From an uncultured Lachnospiraceae bacterium (lineage in GTDB: Bacteria; Bacillota; Clostridia; Lachnospirales; Lachnospiraceae), in assembly GCA_944384155.1 (NCBI GenBank), contig CALWSG010000043.1, positions 1 to 64,000 on the forward strand: a stretch of DNA of 64,000 nt, read 5' to 3'. The notes under the pieces were generated by a model that did not search any database, was not told the origin of the DNA, and saw only the letters and a program-made list of their open reading frames with translations. Below are positions 7,363 through 17,124 of this stretch, in pieces (positions within the stretch are counted from its first letter, which is position 1; every line of letters begins with the position of its first letter). The position numbers and the translations under genes are program-made.

Positions 7363-9159
7363 ATGGTAAGAAAAAGGTTGTCAGAGCTTAGAAAGATAAT
7401 GGGAAAAACAGGAATAGATGGATATATAATAACGACCTCCGACTATCACGGCTCTGAGTTTGTTGGGGATTATTTTAAGGAAAGAGAGTATATGTCAGGA
7501 TTTACAGGTTCGGCAGGAACACTTGTTGTTCTTAAGGATAAGGCGGCATTGTGGACTGACGGAAGATATTTTATACAGGCTGAAGAGCAGCTTAGAGGCA
7601 GCAGTATAGAACTTATGAGAAGCGGGGAGAAGGGTGTTTGTGATATAAGCACATTTCTTTTAAATAATCTTAAGTACGGTGAAACCATAGGCTTTGATGG
7701 AAGATGCGTAAGCAGTGTGTTTGCGGAGAATTTGTGTAAGTGGGCGGCAGATAAGGGAATAAATATTGAGAGTAATATAAATCTTGTGGAAGAAATATGG
7801 ACTGACAGACCGAAACTGTCTGACAGACCTGTGTGGGAGCTTGGAAATGAATATACAGGTATGGAAGTAATGGAAAAGCTGTCTCTTGTAAGACAAAAAA
7901 TAAAAGCTTCAGGAGGAGAGGTTCTTGTGCTGTCATCTCTCGATGACATAGCATGGCTTCTTAATCTGAGGGGAGATGATATAAAGTATAATCCTGTCTT
8001 TTTATCCTATATGATTATATATGAAAATAAGTCATATCTATATGCAAATAAAAATATTTTCAGTGATAAGATAGTAATAAAGCTTGCAGATGCCGGCGTA
8101 GAAATAAGGCCATATAATGATATATATGACAGTCTGGCTAAAATAGAAGAAAACAAAATTGTGCTTGATAAAAGCAAGGTAAATTATGCCATTTTAAAAG
8201 GTATAGACAGCAGTAAAACAATAATAAGCAGAATCAATCCCACAACGGAGCTAAAGGCAGTTAAGACAGAAACAGAGGCAGATAATATGGCAAGGGCTCA
8301 CATCAAAGACGGAGTGGCAGTCACAAGGTTTATGTACTGGCTTAAAAGCAATGTGGGAAAGGAAACAATAACAGAGATAAGCGGAGCAGAAAAATTAGAG
8401 TCTTTGAGGGCAGAGCAGGATGGATATATAGGTCCAAGCTTTGAGCCAATAATGGCATATGGAGAGCACGGAGCCATAGTACATTATGCCCCCTCACAGG
8501 CTACCAATACAGAATTAAAGGCAGAAAGCTTTCTTCTATGTGATACGGGTGGACATTATTATGAGGGAACAACAGATATAACCAGAACATTTGCCTTGGG
8601 AGAGCTTACAGAGGAACAAAAAATGATGTATACTCTTGTCCTTGCAGGAAATCTAAAGCTGGCAGCAGCAAAATTTCCATATGGAATAAGAGGGATTAAT
8701 CTTGACGTGCTGGCAAGAGAACCGCTATGGAAAAAAGGTTTTGATTTTAAGCATGGAACAGGTCACGGAGTGGGTTATCTTCTTAATGTTCACGAAGGCC
8801 CAAATAATATAAGTCCTTATATAATGGCAGACAAGATAAAAGAAGGAGTGCTTGAGGCGGGAATGATTACATCAGACGAGCCGGGTATATATATTAAAGG
8901 AAAATACGGAATACGTTTGGAAAATCTTCTTTTATGCAAGGAAGAAAAAATAACAGAGTACGGCAGATTTATGGGATTTGAAACTATTACTGTTGTACCA
9001 TTTGACCTTGATGCAGTGGATATCTCATTTATGACGGACGAAGAAATATTTCTGTTAAACAGTTACCATAGGAAGGTGTATAAAAAAATCTCCCCATATC
9101 TTTCAGGGGAGGAGCTTTTATGGCTTCAAAAGGCTACAAGAGAAGTGAAAAGATACTAA
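7363..9159 (+). CDS. Xaa-Pro aminopeptidase (aminopeptidase P, M24B)
   Basis: About 598 residues, the long three-domain form: two creatinase-like N-terminal domains and a C-terminal pita-bread M24 domain. It removes N-terminal residues preceding proline and needs two metal ions. Ligand motifs are in order: Asp in LLCDTGGHYYEGTTDITRTF's start region, the second Asp in TTDITRTF, His in GTGHGVGYLLNVHEGP, Glu in SDEPGIYI, and Glu in RLENLLL. ATG 7363 is chosen; the frame opens at TTG 7321 but has no SD there. It ends convergently, overlapping the histidine kinase stop by 4 bp. Confidence 0.92.
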   Translation: MVRKRLSELRKIMGKTGIDGYIITTSDYHGSEFVGDYFKEREYMSGFTGSAGTLVVLKDKAALWTDGRYFIQAEEQLRGSSIELMRSGEKGVCDISTFLLNNLKYGETIGFDGRCVSSVFAENLCKWAADKGINIESNINLVEEIWTDRPKLSDRPVWELGNEYTGMEVMEKLSLVRQKIKASGGEVLVLSSLDDIAWLLNLRGDDIKYNPVFLSYMIIYENKSYLYANKNIFSDKIVIKLADAGVEIRPYNDIYDSLAKIEENKIVLDKSKVNYAILKGIDSSKTIISRINPTTELKAVKTETEADNMARAHIKDGVAVTRFMYWLKSNVGKETITEISGAEKLESLRAEQDGYIGPSFEPIMAYGEHGAIVHYAPSQATNTELKAESFLLCDTGGHYYEGTTDITRTFALGELTEEQKMMYTLVLAGNLKLAAAKFPYGIRGINLDVLAREPLWKKGFDFKHGTGHGVGYLLNVHEGPNNISPYIMADKIKEGVLEAGMITSDEPGIYIKGKYGIRLENLLLCKEEKITEYGRFMGFETITVVPFDLDAVDISFMTDEEIFLLNSYHRKVYKKISPYLSGEELLWLQKATREVKRY

Positions 9160-10262
9160 GCCCTTGGAAGTATTATCTTAAATATTATATTTTCGTTAAA
9201 GCTTGATACAGTAAGGGAGCCGCCGTGAAGTTCAACTATTTCCTTTGCTATGGCAAGCCCAAGACCTGCACCTCCGCTTTTGGTTCCTCTTGATTGATCC
9301 AGCCGGTAGAATTGCTCAAATATCCTTGCAAGCTTTTCGGGAGGAATTGTATTTCCTCTGTTTTTAAAAAATATATAAATATTATTATTATCTATATCCA
9401 TATTTATATCTATGGTACTGTCAGGATAGCTGTAATTTACTGCATTTCGAAGGAGATTATCAAACACACGCTGTAATTTGTCTCCGTCACAGTTAAGATA
9501 GATTGACATGGGAGATGATAAATTACATTGTAAACTCTTTTCCGTAAGCATAGGCTTAAATTCGTACACAAGCTGCTCAAGCATGAAGGACAGATTGATA
9601 TTGCTTTTTTCAAGAGTGATTGAGGTAAGGTTAAATCGTGTTATGTCAAAAAATTCATTAATTAAATCCTCCAGCCGCTCTGCCTTATCAAGAGATATGG
9701 CAATGTATTTGTGCTGAAGCTCAGGAGATATTTCTCTCTCGTCTCTTAGAAGAGTAAGGTATCCTATAACAGAGGTGAGAGGAGTTTTTAAGTCATGTGC
9801 CAGATATACAACAAGGTCATTTTTACGCTGCTCAGCCTCCTTTGCTGCACGTTCATTCTGAATGATTTTCATCTTAACATTATTAAGATGAAGCTCATAT
9901 TCTTTAAGCTCAGGGGGTAATGATATATCTGCTGACTGTGATTCGTATAATTTTTTTGCTGCAAGGCTTAATTCCTCCATATATAAAAATGGCTTTCGGA
10001 AAAATAAAAAGGCGGAAATAAAAAGCCCGGACATAATATATAGAAATATAAAAATGAAGGAGAAGTTTTTATATACCTGAGCTAATATGTAGATGACATC
10101 TGTTGCGGTATAGTAGGAGGACAAATATAATGAGTGTATAAATGTCATAATTAATACACCCGCGGCTATGTAAAAAAGCATAAACAGGCAGGTATATATG
10201 GTGGATTTTAAAAGCATATTTCTCCCGGTTTTTGATAATTTAATCTTCAATCTGATATCCAA
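9156..10262 (-). CDS. sensor histidine kinase (VanS-like)
   Basis: A membrane histidine kinase of about 368 residues with two N-terminal transmembrane segments around a short extracellular loop, a HAMP-like linker, the H-box YLAHDLKTPLTSVIGYL, an N-box (LLRNAVNYS) and G-box (GGAGLGLAIAKEIV). It phosphorylates the adjacent OmpR-type regulator. The start is uncertain: a GTG at 10319 would overlap the regulator by 80 bp; TTG 10262 or 10250, or ATG 10217 with GGGAG just upstream, are alternatives. The architecture resembles VanS of VanRS systems, but no van resistance genes are present, so the signal is unknown. Confidence 0.88.
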   Translation of the reverse strand: MDIRLKIKLSKTGRNMLLKSTIYTCLFMLFYIAAGVLIMTFIHSLYLSSYYTATDVIYILAQVYKNFSFIFIFLYIMSGLFISAFLFFRKPFLYMEELSLAAKKLYESQSADISLPPELKEYELHLNNVKMKIIQNERAAKEAEQRKNDLVVYLAHDLKTPLTSVIGYLTLLRDEREISPELQHKYIAISLDKAERLEDLINEFFDITRFNLTSITLEKSNINLSFMLEQLVYEFKPMLTEKSLQCNLSSPMSIYLNCDGDKLQRVFDNLLRNAVNYSYPDSTIDINMDIDNNNIYIFFKNRGNTIPPEKLARIFEQFYRLDQSRGTKSGGAGLGLAIAKEIVELHGGSLTVSSFNENIIFKIILPRA

Positions 10263-10935
10263 CTCCCCACACTGTTTTAATAAATTTAGGCTTTCTCGGA
10301 GACTCCTTAAGCTTTTCACGAAGTCTTCCTATGTGGGCCATAACAGTATTATTATTATCCATATATTTGTCACCCCATACGGCTTCAAAAAGCTCCTCAG
10401 AAGAAACAACATTTCCTTTGTGGAGGCATAAATACCATAAAATAGAAAACTCTGTTGGTGTAAGAGAGATATTTTCGCCATAGAGAGTGCATTTATGAGT
10501 ATCCTTATTTATAATAAGACCTCTGATATCGTATTCATTTTGGGTTGGGGAGGCTTCCTTTCCATTATATTTTTTGTAGCGTCTAAGCTGTGTTTTTACT
10601 CTTGCAATAACCTCAAGAGGGTTAAAGGGTTTTGTTATATAGTCATCAGCACCAAGGGTAAGACCTGTAATTTTGTCTACGTCTTCAACCTTTGCAGTAA
10701 GCATAATAACAGGGAAGAAATGGTTTTCACGTATTTTCCTGCAAAGGGTAAAGCCGTCTGCTCCCGGAAGCATAACATCTAATAGGGCAAGGTCAATGGC
10801 GTTATTTTCTATGTACTCCATAGCACTTATACCATCGTAAAATGTATGAACCGTAAAGCCTTCGTTTGTAAGATATACCTCTAACAGGTCGGCAATTTCC
10901 TTCTCGTCATCTACTACTAATATATTTTCATTCAT
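10240..10935 (-). CDS. OmpR/PhoB-type response regulator
   Basis: A 231-residue regulator: receiver domain with the acidic pair VVDDEKE and phospho-acceptor Asp at about 53 (LLDVMLPGADG), conserved TAKVEDVDK Thr and KPF lysine, and a C-terminal winged helix (LTPTEFSILWYL, HIGRLREKL, TVWGVGYQIE). It is transcribed before its kinase with overlapping genes. Likely binds DNA upstream of its own operon or of surface genes such as the neighbouring protease, but targets cannot be read here. Confidence 0.92.
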   Translation of the reverse strand: MNENILVVDDEKEIADLLEVYLTNEGFTVHTFYDGISAMEYIENNAIDLALLDVMLPGADGFTLCRKIRENHFFPVIMLTAKVEDVDKITGLTLGADDYITKPFNPLEVIARVKTQLRRYKKYNGKEASPTQNEYDIRGLIINKDTHKCTLYGENISLTPTEFSILWYLCLHKGNVVSSEELFEAVWGDKYMDNNNTVMAHIGRLREKLKESPRKPKFIKTVWGVGYQIED

Positions 10936-11005
10936 AATGCTATACCCCGTAATAGTAATTTTATAATTAAAATCAGTATAGCATAAAATAATATCTAAGA
11001 CAATG

Positions 11006-11797
11006 TTAGTCTGATATTACCCACATTCCTTTAATCTGAGTGGAAAGCCTGGTATAACTCCACTGTCGGCTGCTGTTTTCCCTGCTGTTTGGGTCATTTA
11101 TATAAAAGCCGTTTTTATCATATCCCCGTATAAGTATAATGTGTCCCGTAGTGGTAAAATCTCCCGGAGCCATGCTGCATATAATAAGGCTGCCGTTATC
11201 TAACTGCCGTTTCATTATATTTTCGTCAAGTGCAAGCTCCTTGCCGGTAAGTCCCAGTTTTTGCACACCTTCAGTCCAAAGACTCCATTTTGTGCCTTCG
11301 TCGCTATAGTAGCCCTCATTATGCACATACTCACACATCTGACGTGGGTTCATTGAAGTATCCGATGTAAAGTATATATATGCCATGGAAAGACAGACAG
11401 GTCCGCAGCCGGCAAGAGCAATTAATTCATCACCGTAATAATTATAGCCCCATCTTGTGTCCCACTGAAGAAAAAAAGGAACGGTACCTGGTGTATAATC
11501 CCCGGATAAGTCAATTTCCTGGGTTCCCAGGCTCTCTCTGTCAGGGTATGCCTTGATAAAATCAATGGTTTCGGGATTTCTGTTGTAAAGAGCCACAAGC
11601 TCTTCGGGATAGTTCTTGGCATTTATAGAACTGTCATAGGCAGTGGGATTATTTGCAGCTTCTGTGGAAGAAGCCGGCAAATCCGTAAAAAGAGAAATTA
11701 TTTTTAATGTGCCTATTACTGCAAATATTAAAAATACAGCAATGGCAGTATGGTAATAATTTTTTCCTCTTCTTCTTTTGCGTTTTCTTGCAGGCAT
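11006..11797 (-). CDS. membrane-anchored C39-like cysteine peptidase
   Basis: A 263-residue protein with a very basic N-terminus (RKRKRRRGK), one transmembrane helix at about residues 17-37, and an extracellular papain-like domain of the C39-like type. The catalytic residues are apparent: Cys about 131 in LAGCGPVCLSMAY, His about 219 in TTTGHIILIRGY and Asp about 235 in INDPNS. Such proteins are common in Lachnospiraceae; substrates are unknown. It lies upstream of the two-component genes on the same strand with a 70-bp gap. Confidence 0.8.
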   Translation of the reverse strand: MPARKRKRRRGKNYYHTAIAVFLIFAVIGTLKIISLFTDLPASSTEAANNPTAYDSSINAKNYPEELVALYNRNPETIDFIKAYPDRESLGTQEIDLSGDYTPGTVPFFLQWDTRWGYNYYGDELIALAGCGPVCLSMAYIYFTSDTSMNPRQMCEYVHNEGYYSDEGTKWSLWTEGVQKLGLTGKELALDENIMKRQLDNGSLIICSMAPGDFTTTGHIILIRGYDKNGFYINDPNSRENSSRQWSYTRLSTQIKGMWVISD

Positions 11798-12158
11798 ATT
11801 TTTCCTCCTATTCTGTAATATTTTTATAGCCTCTTGTTAATTATTTATAAGTGCAGCAAAAAATTTTAAAGCTTACCGCTGCAATTATTTATGCTCCATA
11901 TGTAGAATAACACAGGCAGGAAAAAGATGTATTTGTATTGTCAACAGAAAAATTCAAGATTTTTTACGTAATTTCTTACAATTTTCTAACGAAGAAAATG
12001 TGTGGAATAAAAGGGCAATAGTGGAATTTATGGCTAAGATTGTTGACATTTGGTAATCATTAGTTTATAATCACAAAATAATGATAATTAGGGAAAGTCT
12101 GCCTTTTTGCAGTAAAAATATTCCCATTATTAATAGAAGAAAAGCAGGAGTAATAAGA
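11798..12158. other. intergenic region between divergent genes
   Basis: About 360 bp of AT-rich sequence between the protease and aspS. Apart from the strong promoter at 12043-12071 I see no gene, RNA motif or long repeat. A frame open from 12081 joins aspS but lacks an SD and probably represents leader. Confidence 0.5.
12043..12071 (+). promoter_or_regulatory. consensus sigma-A promoter for aspS
   Basis: TTGACA (12043-12048) and TATAAT (12066-12071) are both exact consensus with a 17-bp spacer, giving an mRNA leader of roughly 80 nt before the aspS start. Confidence 0.85.
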
Positions 12159-13910
12159 ATGAGTTTAGAAAACATTTATCGAAGCAGAACCTTAAATGAA
12201 ATTACAGAGGGTGATGTAGGGACGGCTCTCAGGGTTGCAGGATGGGTAGAAAATATTCGTGACCATGGAGGAGTTTCATTTATTGATTTAAGGGATATGT
12301 ATGGAGTTCTTCAGGTAGTAATGCGTGATACGGCTTTAATGGAGGGGATAACAAAGGAGGAGTGTGTTTCCATAGAGGGTATAATTGAGCATAGAGATGA
12401 GGAAACATATAATCCTAAGATTCCTACGGGAACCATTGAGCTTGATGCAAAGAAGGTAAATATACTGGGAAAGGTATACAGGCAGCTTCCTTTCGAGGTA
12501 ATGACATCAAAGGAAACAAGGGAGGATGTTCGTCTTAAGTACAGATACCTTGATTTGCGTAATCAAAAGGTAAGAGACAATATGATATTCCGCTCAAATG
12601 TTATCAGCTTTTTGAGACAGAAAATGACGGAAATGGGATTTCTTGAAATACAGACGCCTATACTTTGTGCGTCATCACCTGAGGGTGCAAGAGATTATAT
12701 TGTTCCTTCAAGAAAGTTTAAGGGTAAATTCTATGCATTGCCTCAGGCACCGCAGCAGTATAAGCAGCTTCTTATGGTGTCAGGATTTGATAAATATTTT
12801 CAGATAGCTCCATGCTTTAGAGATGAGGATGCAAGAGCCGACCGTTCACCGGGAGAATTTTATCAGCTTGATTTTGAGATGAGCTTTGCCACACAGGAGG
12901 ATGTTTTCCATGTTGGTGAGGAGGTTTTAACGGCAGCATTTGAGAAGTTTGCACCTGAGGGAAGTGTAATTACACAGGCTCCGTACCCTGTTATAAGCTA
13001 TAAGCAGGCTATGCTTGAGTTCGGCACAGATAAACCTGATCTTAGAAATCCTTTAAGAATAGTTGATGTAACTGATTTTTTCCAGAGATGTACATTTAAG
13101 CCGTTTCACGGCAAGACGGTCCGCGCTATTAAGGTGCACGCAGAAATGTCAAAGGGCTTCCATGAAAAGCTTCTTAAGTTTGCACAGGATATAGGAATGG
13201 GAGGATTAGGCTATCTTGAGGTTATGGAGGATAGGTCATACAAGGGTCCTATTGATAAGTTTATTCCTGATGATATGAAGATGGAGATAGCCGATATAGC
13301 AGGACTTGAGTCTGGAGATACTATTTTCTTTATAGCAGATAATGAGGAACAGGCAGCTTTATATGCGGGACAGATAAGAACAGAGCTTGGCTTAAGGCTT
13401 GATATATGTGAAAAGAATGCGTATAGATTCTGCTTTATAAATGATTTTCCTATGTATGAATATGATAAGGAAGAAAAGAAAATGGTATTTACACATAATC
13501 CATTTTCTATGCCGCAGGGAGGACTTGAGGCACTTAACACAAAGGAGCCTAAGGATATTCTGGCATATCAGTATGATATAGTATGTAACGGAGTAGAGCT
13601 TTCTTCCGGAGCAGTTCGAAATCATGATATGGACATAATGGTAAGGGCATTTGAGATAGCAGGATATACAGAAGAGGATCTTAAGGAGAAGTTTGGTGCA
13701 TTGTATAATGCATTTCAGTTTGGTGCACCTCCTCATGCAGGAATGGCACCAGGGGTTGATCGTATGATTATGCTTCTCAGAAACGAAGAAAATATAAGAG
13801 AGATTATTCCATTTCCAATGAACGGAAATGCACAGGATTTAATGTGCGGTGCACCGGGAGAGGTTACGGAGCAGCAGCTTAGAGAGGTTCATATTAAAAT
13901 AAGACAGTAG
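12159..13910 (+). CDS. aspS: aspartyl-tRNA synthetase
   Basis: A 583-residue class II synthetase of the bacterial type. An N-terminal OB fold (VAGWVENIRDHGGVSFIDLRD) binds the anticodon; the catalytic core shows motif 1 (GFLEIQTPIL), motif 2 (FRDEDARADR) and motif 3 (GAPPHAGMAPGVDR), with the GAD insertion between. ATG 12159 with AGGAG 8 nt upstream is the start. A palindromic terminator follows directly. Confidence 0.97.
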   Translation: MSLENIYRSRTLNEITEGDVGTALRVAGWVENIRDHGGVSFIDLRDMYGVLQVVMRDTALMEGITKEECVSIEGIIEHRDEETYNPKIPTGTIELDAKKVNILGKVYRQLPFEVMTSKETREDVRLKYRYLDLRNQKVRDNMIFRSNVISFLRQKMTEMGFLEIQTPILCASSPEGARDYIVPSRKFKGKFYALPQAPQQYKQLLMVSGFDKYFQIAPCFRDEDARADRSPGEFYQLDFEMSFATQEDVFHVGEEVLTAAFEKFAPEGSVITQAPYPVISYKQAMLEFGTDKPDLRNPLRIVDVTDFFQRCTFKPFHGKTVRAIKVHAEMSKGFHEKLLKFAQDIGMGGLGYLEVMEDRSYKGPIDKFIPDDMKMEIADIAGLESGDTIFFIADNEEQAALYAGQIRTELGLRLDICEKNAYRFCFINDFPMYEYDKEEKKMVFTHNPFSMPQGGLEALNTKEPKDILAYQYDIVCNGVELSSGAVRNHDMDIMVRAFEIAGYTEEDLKEKFGALYNAFQFGAPPHAGMAPGVDRMIMLLRNEENIREIIPFPMNGNAQDLMCGAPGEVTEQQLREVHIKIRQ

Positions 13911-13917
13911 TATATGC

Positions 13918-13943
13918 AAATGCCGCCTTTAAAGGCGGCATTT
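13918..13943 (+). terminator. terminator hairpin after aspS
   Basis: A perfect palindrome with 13-bp arms reading AAATGCCGCCTTT then its complement. The T run is short, so termination may be partial. Confidence 0.6.
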
Positions 13944-13967
13944 GAAGCATATAAAATGGAGAATTAT

Positions 13968-14675
13968 ATGAGGAACGAAAGTATTATGATAAAAAATCCT
14001 TTGTGGATATTAAAGGTTATATTTGGTGGAATAGGTATTATTATGCTGTCAATAGGTGTGATTTTACTTATACAAACTTTTGATTTTATTGATTCGGCAG
14101 TGGTAGTAGAAGCAGAAATAACGAAAATAGAATCGGATATTACTAATGATGGTGAAACAAGGCATAGAGCGTATGTTGATTATGAGTATAACGGAGAAGA
14201 ATACGGCAGGGTAAAGCTGGATGAGTATTCAGAGTCAATGTATGAGGGAAAGAAAATAACGGTTTATATAGACAGTGACAATCCGGGAGAGGTTAGGCTT
14301 AAGTCTATGGTGTATTTTGTTCCTGTTGTGTTTATGGGGCTGGGAGCATTGTTTTTTTCCATAGGAGCAGTATTTGTAGTTATAGATATAAAGAAAAAAA
14401 GAAAAGAGAGGGCTCTTATAAAAAACGGCAGGAAAGTATTTGGGGAGATTCAGGGCGGCTTTGCGGACAAAACTTACAGGGTGAACGGAAAAAATCCTTA
14501 CAGATTTAAGTGTACATATTATGATGTAAATTCAGGTCAGCCTGTAATATGTATAAGTGACAGAACATGGGAGAATCCTGATATGCATGTGGGAAAACAG
14601 GTGCTTATATATGTTGACAGTAATGACAGCAGTCATTATTACGTTGATTTAGACAGCATTTCAAAATATGGCTAA
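13968..14675 (+). CDS. membrane protein, DUF3592-like
   Basis: About 235 residues. A transmembrane helix at about residues 13-36, an extracytoplasmic region, a second helix at about 120-143, then a soluble C-terminal half. The repeated pattern Y-x-V-D-x-E/YxxxG...ITVYIDSDNPGEVRL and VLIYVDSNDSSHYYVD matches the DUF3592 type duplicated beta domain. Function unknown. ATG 13968 is taken because GGAG lies 7 nt upstream; the frame extends back into the aspS terminator. Confidence 0.65.
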   Translation: MRNESIMIKNPLWILKVIFGGIGIIMLSIGVILLIQTFDFIDSAVVVEAEITKIESDITNDGETRHRAYVDYEYNGEEYGRVKLDEYSESMYEGKKITVYIDSDNPGEVRLKSMVYFVPVVFMGLGALFFSIGAVFVVIDIKKKRKERALIKNGRKVFGEIQGGFADKTYRVNGKNPYRFKCTYYDVNSGQPVICISDRTWENPDMHVGKQVLIYVDSNDSSHYYVDLDSISKYG

Positions 14676-14680
14676 TAAAT

Positions 14681-15343
14681 GTGGGAGGGGATTCATATGA
14701 TATATTAAAAACAGCCATGGTGTCAGGTATGTTAAATATTATATGGGGAATAATGATAGTGGCAGGCATTACATACGGAGTGTTTGCAGGAAATATGGAG
14801 GCGGTTGGCAACGGTATTATGGATAGCTCCAAGGAGGCTGTTTCTCTTGCCATAGCCATGGCAGGTGTAGTTGCCTTATGGTCAGGTCTTATGGAGATAG
14901 CTAAGACATCCGGAATAATACAGAGAGCTACCAAGGCAATGCGGCCTGTGGTACGGTTTATGTTTCCAAAAATACCGGAGGGAGACGAATCACTGGAGCA
15001 TATAACTGTAAATATTATATCAAATATATTCGGACTTGGTGCAGCGGCAACCCCTGCGGGCTTAAAGGCAATGACAGCACTGGAAAGGCTTGAGGAGAAA
15101 AGGGCTGAGGAGTGCAGGAGAAAGGAAAAGGGAAAGCATTTTGCTGCCAGCAATGAAATGTGCACATTTTTGGTAATTAATATATCATCTCTACAGCTTA
15201 TACCTGTTAATATGATAGCGTACAGAGGTCAGTATGGCAGTGTAGAGCCTATGTCAATAGTAGGTCCTGCAATAATAGCAACATTAATATCAACCCTTGC
15301 GGCGGTAATATTTTGTAAGATAATGTGCAGTATAAAAAAATAG
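14681..15343 (+). CDS. spmA: spore maturation protein A
   Basis: A 220-residue integral membrane protein with about four to five hydrophobic segments, the nucleoside-recognition (Gate) domain, and SpmA features such as ITVNIISNIFGLGAAATPAGLKAM and FLVINISSLQLIPVNMIAYR. SpmA takes part in spore core dehydration. The start is unclear: GTG 14681 has no SD, while GGAGGGG points to ATG 14698, which is out of frame and stops after three codons; ATG 14717 is another option. spmB, usually next, is not found here. Confidence 0.87.
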   Translation: MGGDSYDILKTAMVSGMLNIIWGIMIVAGITYGVFAGNMEAVGNGIMDSSKEAVSLAIAMAGVVALWSGLMEIAKTSGIIQRATKAMRPVVRFMFPKIPEGDESLEHITVNIISNIFGLGAAATPAGLKAMTALERLEEKRAEECRRKEKGKHFAASNEMCTFLVINISSLQLIPVNMIAYRGQYGSVEPMSIVGPAIIATLISTLAAVIFCKIMCSIKK

Positions 15344-15536
15344 TAGAAATGTTGATAAGTCGGTAAAAATGTGTAGAAAACTATGCAAAAATTTAGTATA
15401 ATGTGAATTATCAGCAGGAAAGGAAGGTCACCTGAAGGGTGGCTTTACTTTCACCTGATAAGTCAGTGAAGGACACCAAGTGTCAGGAACACATTATGCG
15501 AAGCATAATGGAATATCAGCATGAATGGAGATTATT
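15344..15536 (+). promoter_or_regulatory. structured leader upstream of malQ
   Basis: A -10-like TATAAT occurs near 15395-15400. The leader then has three short perfect hairpins in a row: CTTCAC/GTGAAG, GACAC/GTGTC with a CAA loop, and CATTATGC/GCATAATG with a GAA loop. It ends in GAATGGAGATTATT-ATG, similar to the holB leader. No known riboswitch core was recognised. Confidence 0.45.
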
Positions 15537-17021
15537 ATGTCAGAGAGATTAGAAAGAGGAGCCGGAATTTTGCTGCATATTTCAAGTCTTCCGTCTCCTT
15601 ACGGAATAGGAACATTGGGAAAAGCAGCGTATGAGTTTGTAGATGAATTGAAGGCAGCAGGGCAAAAGTACTGGCAGGTACTTCCTGTTGGCCAGACCAG
15701 CTATGGTGACAGCCCCTACCAGTCATTTTCGGCATTTGCAGGCAATCCTTATTTTATAGATGTGGAAAATCTTATAAATGACGGACTCATTGAGGAAAAG
15801 GCTGCAGATGGAATATTGTGGGGAAGATATGCAGAATATGTGGACTATGAAAAAGTATATGAGGGAAGATATAGGCTTTTAAAAATGGCATATGAAAATT
15901 GGAAAAAAGAGGAGCACAAGGATTATGCCGTATTTGAGGAGGACAACAAAGAATGGCTTGAGGATTATGCTTTATTTATGGCATGTAAGAGCTATTTTGA
16001 AAATACGTCATGGCTTGAGTGGGAGGAAGATATCAGGAACAGAATTCCTGAGGCTGTTGAAAAGTATAAAGCTCTTTTAAAGGATAGCATAAATTTTTGG
16101 AAATTCCTTCAATACAGGTTTTATTCCGAGTGGAATAAATTAAAGGTATATGCAAATGAAAATGGAATAAAGATTATTGGAGATATTCCTATTTATGTGG
16201 CCTTAGACAGTTGTGATGTATGGGCAAACACAGAGCTTTTTCAGCTCGATGAGAATAAGGAGCCAAAGGCAATAGCAGGCTGTCCTCCCGATGCATTTTC
16301 CGACGACGGACAGAGATGGGGAAATCCTTTATATGACTGGGAGGCAATGGAAAATGAGGGGTTTTCATGGTGGAAAAAAAGGATACAGGCATCAGCATCA
16401 TTGTATGATGTTATAAGAATAGACCATTTTATAGGAGTGGTAAGATATTTTTCCATACCTGTAGATAAGGCAACAAAGGATGGCCATTATGAGAAAGGGC
16501 CGGGAAGCCGTCTTACGGAGGCAATAAACAGTGTTCTTGGCAATGCAAAAATTATTGCGGAGGATTTGGGAGTTAAATATGAGCCGGTTCAGGAGCTTCT
16601 TGATAAGGAGGGCTATCCTGGAATGAAGGTTATGCTGTTTGGCTTTGACGGAAATCCAAATAATGAGCATTTACCTCACTGCTGTGTAAAAAACAGTGTT
16701 ATATATATAGGGACACATGACAATGATACGTTAAAGGGATTTATTGACAATCAGACGGAAGCTGTGGTTGAGAGAATTATGGAATATGTAAGTGCCACGG
16801 ACAGAAAATCAATATGCAGGCAGATGATAAAGTCAGCATACTTGTCGGTGTCAGACATATGTATAGTGCAGATGCAGGATATATTGGAAAAGAATAATTT
16901 TGCCAGAATGAATTACCCTTCTACAATGGGAGAAAACTGGAAGTGGAGAATGCAGCAGGGAGAATTTACGGCAAAAAAGATTACAATGCTTAAAAAGTTT
17001 GCAGACATAAGCGGAAGATAG
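15537..17021 (+). CDS. malQ: 4-alpha-glucanotransferase (amylomaltase)
   Basis: A 494-residue GH77 enzyme that transfers glucan chains between maltooligosaccharides, working in the cytoplasm in glycogen or maltodextrin use. Visible: LLHISSLPSPYGIGTLG at the N-terminus, QVLPVGQTSYGDSPYQS, the nucleophile region VIRIDHFIGVVRYF, IIAEDLG, and YIGTHDNDTLKG. ATG 15537 follows GGAG at the usual distance. Stands alone with its own leader and a strong terminator. Confidence 0.95.
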   Translation: MSERLERGAGILLHISSLPSPYGIGTLGKAAYEFVDELKAAGQKYWQVLPVGQTSYGDSPYQSFSAFAGNPYFIDVENLINDGLIEEKAADGILWGRYAEYVDYEKVYEGRYRLLKMAYENWKKEEHKDYAVFEEDNKEWLEDYALFMACKSYFENTSWLEWEEDIRNRIPEAVEKYKALLKDSINFWKFLQYRFYSEWNKLKVYANENGIKIIGDIPIYVALDSCDVWANTELFQLDENKEPKAIAGCPPDAFSDDGQRWGNPLYDWEAMENEGFSWWKKRIQASASLYDVIRIDHFIGVVRYFSIPVDKATKDGHYEKGPGSRLTEAINSVLGNAKIIAEDLGVKYEPVQELLDKEGYPGMKVMLFGFDGNPNNEHLPHCCVKNSVIYIGTHDNDTLKGFIDNQTEAVVERIMEYVSATDRKSICRQMIKSAYLSVSDICIVQMQDILEKNNFARMNYPSTMGENWKWRMQQGEFTAKKITMLKKFADISGR

Positions 17022-17091
17022 TTGGGTTTGTATATACAGGGTGCTCCTGTGCTTTTTCAAAAATTATAACAAAATGGATTAAATTTATATT

Positions 17092-17124
17092 AAGCCGCCA
17101 TATTGAGTGTATGGCGGCTTATTT
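17092..17124. terminator. terminator after malQ
   Basis: An 11-bp perfect stem (AAGCCGCCATA with its complement, 7-nt loop) followed by ATTTA. It can work in both directions and separates malQ from the tRNA on the other strand. Confidence 0.75.

Noticed and set aside
9156..10935. Vancomycin-resistance type VanRS
   Set aside because: Only the general OmpR/VanS-like architecture is present; no vanHAX-like genes lie nearby.
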